64,000 bases of DNA from Nephrocerus scutellatus. Its lineage: Eukaryota; Arthropoda; Insecta; Diptera; Pipunculidae. The stretch is taken from the NCBI GenBank assembly GCA_947095585.1, contig OX352765.1, forward strand, positions 24,272,254 through 24,336,253, written 5' to 3'. The notes below the pieces were generated by a model, which saw only the letters and a program-made list of their open reading frames with translations, ran no database searches and was not told where the DNA came from. A program made the translations under genes and the position numbers. This document shows, one piece after another, positions 58,350 to 64,000 of the stretch (position 1 is its first letter; the number at the start of each line of letters is the position of its first letter).

Positions 58350-58789
58350 GGTTATTAAAAGTTATAAAAAAGATTAAATCCCAATCCACAGCAATGAACG
58401 CAGGATCCCAAAGAGTAAATAAAAATTTCACGACCAGTGGATATCGAATTGCGAGTATTAAACTTTTAAGGATTGTGCAAAAACAACGCCAATAATTATT
58501 CGCCACAAGAGCTGCATACTGCATACAGCTGTCCTGCCAGCAGAATTCTACTAGTAAATAAAACGGTGTTATTTTTCAATTTAAAACCCGGGAAGACAAT
58601 TATTTAAATAATTCATCACTATAGCGAGCATGAAATCGAAATTAAATCGAATACGAGTATCTCATGTACGAGATATTATGTAAATATTTGTTTGGTTCCG
58701 CAGTTTGTTCGTGCTCATAGTATTGGTCTGAAAATCATAAAAAAGGCAGGGCTAAGAAATATTTGCATTCGATGAAAATGTATCCTTTT
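58350..58789. other. AT-rich DNA
   Basis: Nothing recognised; may include the degraded 3' end of the Helitron copy. Confidence 0.35.
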
Positions 58790-59461
58790 TTAAATTCTCT
58801 ATATTAACTTCGCGTGCACGTGGCTAGCTGGCTGGGTGGCTGGTCAGATATTCTGATCAATTTTTAACCAACTTCCCATTGCCCGACTTTATTGAAATTT
58901 TTCACACATGTATATACTTTCTATTAAAGTTTGAGGCCCTTCGGACCTCGGGGGGGGGGGGGGGGCTGCCATACAAATATTTTACAAAATTTACCCGATT
59001 GTTTTAAATTTTATACAAATGTGTATCTCCGATGGAAAACACTTTGGAGAGATCGGGCCCCTGGGTCGAGGGGGTACCCATACAAATTTTACGAAAAAAG
59101 TTCCCGATTTTCTTCAAATTTTATACGTGTATCTCCGATGGACAAAACTTTCTGTACAATTTTTGAAGTGATCGGTCCCCGGGGTCGGGGAACTCCCATA
59201 CAATTTTTTTTGTTTAATTATCAATTTTTAACGCACTTCCTAAAGCCCGATTTTCCTGAAATTTTGTACACATGTGTATTGCCGGTTACAATACTTTCTT
59301 TTAAAATTTGGAAGTGATCGGGCCCCGAGTTCGTGGGGCTCCCATACAAATTTAAAATAAAAATTACCCGATTTTTTTCAAATTTTACACACATGTGTAT
59401 ACCCAATAAACAATACTTTTTCTAAAATTTGATCGGGCCCCGGGTTCGGCCGCAAGGCCCT
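58790..59461 (+). mobile_element. Helentron-like short interspersed element, complete copy with about five units
   Basis: TCTCTATATTAACTTCG at about 58797-58813, GGCTAGCTGGCTGGGTGGCT (58823-58842), then internal units each with ACACATGTGT-like and CCCGATTTT boxes plus a G/C-rich block. A 16-base G run marks one unit (58950-58965). It ends with GGCCGCAAGGCCCTT at 59447-59461. It shares both ends with 28668-29010 but is twice as long, the difference being the number of internal units. Confidence 0.7.
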
Positions 59462-59464
59462 TGA

Positions 59465-59840
59465 GGAAAATTCGCCTCCTTTACCAAATTAATGCTGGGT
59501 ATTCACAGAAAATGTGATCGGATGTTTCATCATCTACCGAACAGAACCTACATTCTGTATCTGAGCCTAGATCGATCTTGTTAAGTTGATGACGCAAGCC
59601 ACAGTGACCCTTGAGAAAGCTGGGCCTTCATGAGATACTAAGAGACTTGAAATTAGCTCCAACCAATGAGTAGGTAATTGATGCGTAGGAATTATGTAAT
59701 GTTTTTTTTTTACTTTCTTAATCTTGACAATAGCTTTACAAAGAGCCTTGTTCGAGGTATGTCCAGATGAATTTCCGCTTAAATCGCCGGTAGTGGTGTA
59801 GGTAATACACGGTATCGAAGCCAAGAGGGCCGTCCGGTGC
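59465..59840 (-). mobile_element. R1/I-like LINE C-terminal fragment
   Basis: Minus strand: ITYTTTGDLSGNSSGHTSNK, a linker, then after frameshift LLKGHCGLRHQLNKIDLGSD and TECRFCSVDDETSDHIFCEY with PAL (59600-59490). It matches GHCGLRCHDNKIG and ECRFCVEDVESSEHILCECP at 47850-47975. It stops where the Helentron-like repeat begins, suggesting that repeat inserted or recombined there. Confidence 0.82.
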
Positions 59841-59884
59841 GGTTTGGCGTGCGAAGTTTTTGACCATTTTTTTTATTTGATTTG

Positions 59885-60105
59885 TTTTTTAAATTCTCTA
59901 TATTAACTTCGCATCGGTCGCATGGTTCTGTCGTTCTTTCTTTCGGTGGTGGAATCTTGATATCAATTTTTCACCCACCACCCAAATCCCGATTTTATTG
60001 AAACTTTGCACACGTGTGTATTTCCCGTGACAACACTTTCTATTAAAATTTGGTAGTGGTCGGGCTCCGGGATCTTCGGGCTCCCATACAAAAATTTTAA
60101 CAATC
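59885..60105 (+). mobile_element. Helentron-like short interspersed element, 5' part
   Basis: TCTCTATATTAACTTCGC at about 59895-59912, a TCTGTCGTTCTTTCTTTC run, ACCCACCACCC, ATTGAAACTTTGCACACGTG and one G/C-rich unit. It stops near 60105. Confidence 0.65.
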
Positions 60106-60109
60106 ATGC

Positions 60110-61590
60110 CATACAGCTTCATCAGATCACGCCATACTATTATGACTGCGTGCAGAACACTAAAGCCGGCATGTGTTTTCAGGCGCATATGTTGATTATA
60201 AGAGCATTTACATGAAAAAGTTTCATTTTTATCAGTTGCTTTTTGTTTCCAAGCTCAGTACTCTTTTTTTCCCCGCTTCAACTTTAATTTTTGCTTTTAT
60301 TTAAACAAAAACTAACAAAAGAAAATGTTTTAGTTCAAAAATTTAAATTAAAATTAAATTAATTATTTAAATATTTAAGGTGCGGCTCTTTTTGGTAACT
60401 GGCTAGCGAATCTGTGCCTACAAATCCCCGTTAAATAATTTATTATACATTAGCTCAGCCAACCAAATGTGGATTTCAAAATGTCAAAAATCGATTGAAA
60501 GATTAAAAACTCGTCAATATCATCGGAAGACATCTTCTTCTTTCTTTTTTCAATCCATCCATATTCATCTGTCTAAGCAATCATGTCCTACAGAGTGAAA
60601 GTTAAATTCTGTGCGGTCCGTGTGGAATTTTCTTAATATCCTTTATTGTGAGTATAAATGAGTTACGGATATATATATATATATATTGATCTATGTGTGA
60701 ATGAAGAAAAGTGAAATTGGATTGCTGAGGTCGGTACATTACGATTGTCGCTTAATACGAACCATCACTCTCATCACAAAGAGATAGTCATCACGTGGAA
60801 AATTCATTGTAAATCATCATCATAATGACAATGGGACAGGATTCATTGTAGGACAAATTTAAATTAATGAATATGGGCGACTCTGGTCATCGGTCGATGG
60901 TCGTTGGTCATTAGCAAGGTCGGGAATTATCTTACTAATGGACATTTTCAATGGAGACTACGAGTATGAATAAATTTGTCCCATATTAAAAGGCGTATCC
61001 GACCATTAAGGATAATAATTTAAGTAAATTAATAACACGAACCATTTTTACATATATGTTAGTAAGGAAAATGAATATTCAACAGAAAAAGGAACTTTTG
61101 CAAAAATAATCATTTCTGAACTAATTAATTTCAATCGTAAGTCAATGAGTATACAATCAGTTTCTAAAAGAGACTTAAGAGACCTAAGGATAATGACATA
61201 AGGGTGTCTTCCGTTATTAGTTTTCGGTAAGCAACCTACTCACAAGCGGCTAAAAGGATTAAACATTAATAATTAAGGGGCACATACATGATAATTCCAG
61301 TGTTGAGAGAAATCGTTTTTGAATTTACATTTACGAGTAAATATACTTATGACCAATAATATAAATGTCGTCTACATTCAATAAAATAGGTCTCTGAAGA
61401 TATCTACTTAAGCATCGTTCTTCTTCATCTTTAATATGAGAAATTTGGTCCCTCAAAAACGGCAATCTACTTAAGTCGGTATACCAAAAGATTTGTTCTT
61501 TTCCTTAATATTTATTCATTTTAAATATTCATAATATACACATTATGTTTAAAAATAATCATAAAAAAACAATAAATATAGGATAGAAAC
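60110..61590. other. AT-rich unique DNA with a (TA)n run
   Basis: (TA)n at about 60669-60687. No coding homology recognised. Confidence 0.4.
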
Positions 61591-61599
61591 AAGCTCTAT

Positions 61600-62520
61600 C
61601 CAGATGTCGTAAGCGTAATCGATATCGTTTAGCTTCAAGAAAGGGCGTCATTGAATTTCATTCGGTGCATCGCTATTAGTTTGTTTCATAACACCATCTA
61701 AGACAATCAGAAAGAGTATTGTTGATAGAACGCACCCTTCTCGAACTCCTCTGTTGATGGTATATTTGGTGCTGTCTTTGCCTTTGTACCTGATACTGCA
61801 TTTGGCGTCTCTATAAACCTCTTGAATCAGAGCGCCATAATATTGTAGCCCCTTCCAAATGGCTGGTCTCTCCTTGGTATCGAAAGATCTCTCGATGTCG
61901 ATGAATAGTAGGAAAAGTGGTGATATCCGCTCAACAGACTTCTCAATGAGGATTCTGAGGGTATTTATATGGTCAACACGAGGTCATTTGGGTCTAAATC
62001 CCGCCTGTTCTGTGTGCAATGCCGATTCGATTGTTGGCGAAATACGATCCAGGATGATGAAAGTCATCACTTTCACTTTATGCATTGTGTTTAGCATCGC
62101 CAGTTTTTGTAATAGCTCCTATATTCGTCTTGTATGGCTGGCGGTTCAGTTTCACAACGTCATACTTTTGTATGCGTTTCTCTTGTGGATGGGTCGCAGC
62201 TGGACGTAACCTAATACATTGTATGTGCCATCAATAGATGATGATCGCTATTCATATCAGCGTTTAGTTCTAACATCCAGCATCGAGTTGAGATGTTGCT
62301 TGCTGATTAGAATGTGATCAGTTTGGTTGCGTGTTACGCCAGTCGCTGATTGCCATGTGTATTTGTAAACATCAGGATGTGGGAATCTTGTGCCCCCTAT
62401 ATACAGTTGATGACTGGAACAAAGATCGATAAGTCTTTCTCCGTTGTTATTTCTAATAATCTTCAGTCCATGGCGACCCATGATCGGCTGGAGATCTGTG
62501 CTATTCGTACCCGATTTGGC
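61600..62520 (-). mobile_element. RTE-like LINE: endonuclease C-terminus joined to RT
   Basis: Minus strand: an open frame (62481-62257) reads MGRHGLKIIRNNNGERLIDL, YIGGTRFPHPDVYKYTW and RNQTDHILISK, the C-terminal half of an AP-type endonuclease of the RTE/CFDP2 type. A deletion follows. RT text comes next: EQAGFRPK (about 62010-61985), FLLFIDIERSFDTKERPAIW (61905-61850), IQEVYRDAKCSIRYKGK, INRGVREGCVLSTILFLIVL (61755-61700) and a degraded Y(A)DDI region near 61620. The 3' end lies near 61600. Confidence 0.87.
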
Positions 62521-62629
62521 GTTAAACCAAAAGATAAAGTAGACAAATTAGGATATGAAGAATATTATTCACTCACTCTATCATCATTCAAGCATTAAAG
62601 GTTCAGATTAAGCCCCAGAATAATGTAGT

Positions 62630-63400
62630 GTAATAGGATGTACACAATGACAATTATACCAATGATCACTTACGGTGCGAAGTACGTGCAGAAATTACCA
62701 AACTTAGCTCCAAATAAGAGAATTGGAAGAAGTCCAGAGCCTTTGGTGGCTGACAACAACAATTGCCGTACGGACGTGCCCCTCACGTGGTGATATAGGC
62801 GATCCTTTGACTTCTTTCACTACATTCATTGGTGGCAAGCAAATGTAAGGTGACCGGGTGACTAGGTGACTTGCTAGGCAGATTCCGCTAACAAGCGTAC
62901 AATTTACGAAAGCTTCACTTTGAGAGAAACTTTGAAGTCAGATTGAAAGTCAAGAAAACTGACTACCGAACACACATCAGGGAGCCTAAAAATGGTTATC
63001 CGGATGGATCAACGAAAACAGAAGGCGTTGGCATGACAATACATTTTCCAATAGGCGAAGTATTGTCGAAGCGAAGAAAAGGAACCAAGCTAAGGTTCAT
63101 GTCATCAAGAGTTGCGCTTACTTCAATCTGGATTGAAGTACGCATTAAGCAGAAAGTAGCCATCTATAATGACGGACAGAATGATGAAGGCGGAAATGAA
63201 AGGTCAAGTCAGTGCAAAACACTGAGCTGACTTGGCAAGAACAACTAAGTATGTCTATACTTGGTGCCGGGACACATAGGCATAGACAGCAGCGAGGCAG
63301 CGGATAAGTAAGCGAACATTGAGGCAGAAATTCCGCTGATGCAGCTGGAAGAAATGCGCAGAATTTGAAACAACTGATGCAGCTTTCAGATGGAAGCCCT
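62630..63400 (+). mobile_element. R1/I-like LINE, RT C-terminus and RNase H, decayed
   Basis: CTMTIIPMITYGA (62646-62690) matches the YTMMVRPIITYAA block at 46455. RSPEPLVADNNNCRTDVPLT overlaps a frame equivalent to GITGAIRTC. Then GYPDGSTKTEGVGMTIHFPI (62996-63060) is the RNase H start and LVPGHIGIDSSEAADK (63261-63310) its end. Frames are broken between them. Confidence 0.78.
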
Positions 63401-63519
63401 GGCCAAGGTCTAAAAAGATCCAACGATCCGACAGAGAAGAAACCATGTCAAGCCAATGTGATATCAGAGTCTGAGCGGCGTTCGCAGGATTCACTCCATA
63501 TTATTAGGTTCTTACCACC

Positions 63520-63582
63520 CAAACACGAACCTCCTGCTCAGAAGCCATGCTATTATCTACTGAGCCACGGCGCCCACACAGC
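63520..63582 (-). mobile_element. SINE tRNA-like head, antisense
   Basis: CGAACCTCCTGCTCAGAAGC and CTACTGAGCCACGGCGCCCA are the reverse complement of the SINE head at 29213-29275. The body is not present on either side. Confidence 0.75.
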
Positions 63583-63584
63583 GT

Positions 63585-64000
63585 TTAAATATTCAATTTT
63601 CAAAAAACAAAATCGACTTTAATCTGCAGGGTTGATGATGGAAGCGTTCAAAAGTTATAGGGTGTAAAGTAAATTAAGGTCACAACAACCTTTCTATCCC
63701 TTAAACTGCTACGGACACGGTGAAAATAGACCACCCTCCCTCAACCATACGTTGTTATCGCTAATTAACCCAGAAAACGTCCCTTTAAGTATTTGCCACG
63801 CAATTTAGATACCCCCTGTATGTATTGCTTTGGTAGTACCTTTTCATGCCTTACCATTATTTGATAAAATATGTCACCTGTTTATTAGCCAACCAATGAC
63901 AACAACACAAAAGAGATAAATTTTGGAAAAAAGTCTTTGTAAAATGCAAATGTGAATCCTTTCTATACCTAGTATACCTATTATTATACTATACCTTCTC
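63585..64000. other. AT-rich DNA to window end
   Basis: Nothing recognised. Confidence 0.35.

Overview
This window is fly nuclear DNA dominated by decayed transposable elements. It has spliceosomal introns with canonical GT-AG ends, a tRNA-derived SINE, several classes of non-LTR retrotransposon, mori-type (DD37D) mariners, a PIF/Harbinger-like element, Helitron/Helentron-related repeats and long AT-rich unique stretches. The mixture, together with an insect-type galactokinase-family gene, points to a higher dipteran. A tephritid fruit fly is my best guess, but that is inference from general character, not a database match.

Only two host genes can be supported. (1) A five-exon gene on the + strand (39283-45512) encodes a GHMP-family sugar kinase of the GALK2/Galk (galactokinase / N-acetylgalactosamine kinase) type. 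All signature motifs and all splice sites join in frame to give 513 codons. Its first intron is about 4.5 kb and is filled with transposons; the other three are 71-77 bp. (2) A small intronless RING-finger ORF (24580-24906, - strand, 108 aa) has a complete C3HC4 set and lies close to LINE debris.

Layout: 1-5.2 kb, unique AT-rich DNA with trinucleotide runs and a satellite block (1.2-2.25 kb). 5.6-8.6 kb, a Jockey-like LINE with repeated 3' ends. 11.5-13.2 kb, an RTE-like LINE. 15.7-19.6 kb, two mariners. 20.2-21.5 kb, an R1/I-like LINE in antisense. 23.0-24.1 kb, a SINE fused to a LINE. 24.6-24.9 kb, the RING gene. 25.2-27.8 kb, a tandem array of about 0.7-kb units. 28.7-29.5 kb, a Helentron-like repeat and a complete SINE with target duplication. 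32.1-33.7 kb, a satellite of about 110 bp interrupted by a LINE 3' end. 35.2-37.2 kb, low-complexity and Helentron-like repeats. 39.3-45.6 kb, the Galk gene. 46.1-51.1 kb, R1/I-like LINEs holding an inverted SINE pair and a Jockey insertion with a 16-bp target duplication. 53.2-60.1 kb, Helentron-like repeats, a foldback mariner-derived palindrome, a LINE 3' end and a Helitron helicase fragment. 61.6-63.6 kb, an RTE-like LINE in antisense, an R1/I-like LINE and a SINE head.

I do not see a clearly new functional system. The most worthwhile structures are the family of Helentron-like elements with defined ends and a variable number of internal units, a small MADF-like ORF inside a Harbinger-type element in Galk intron 1, and several dated nested or inverted insertions.
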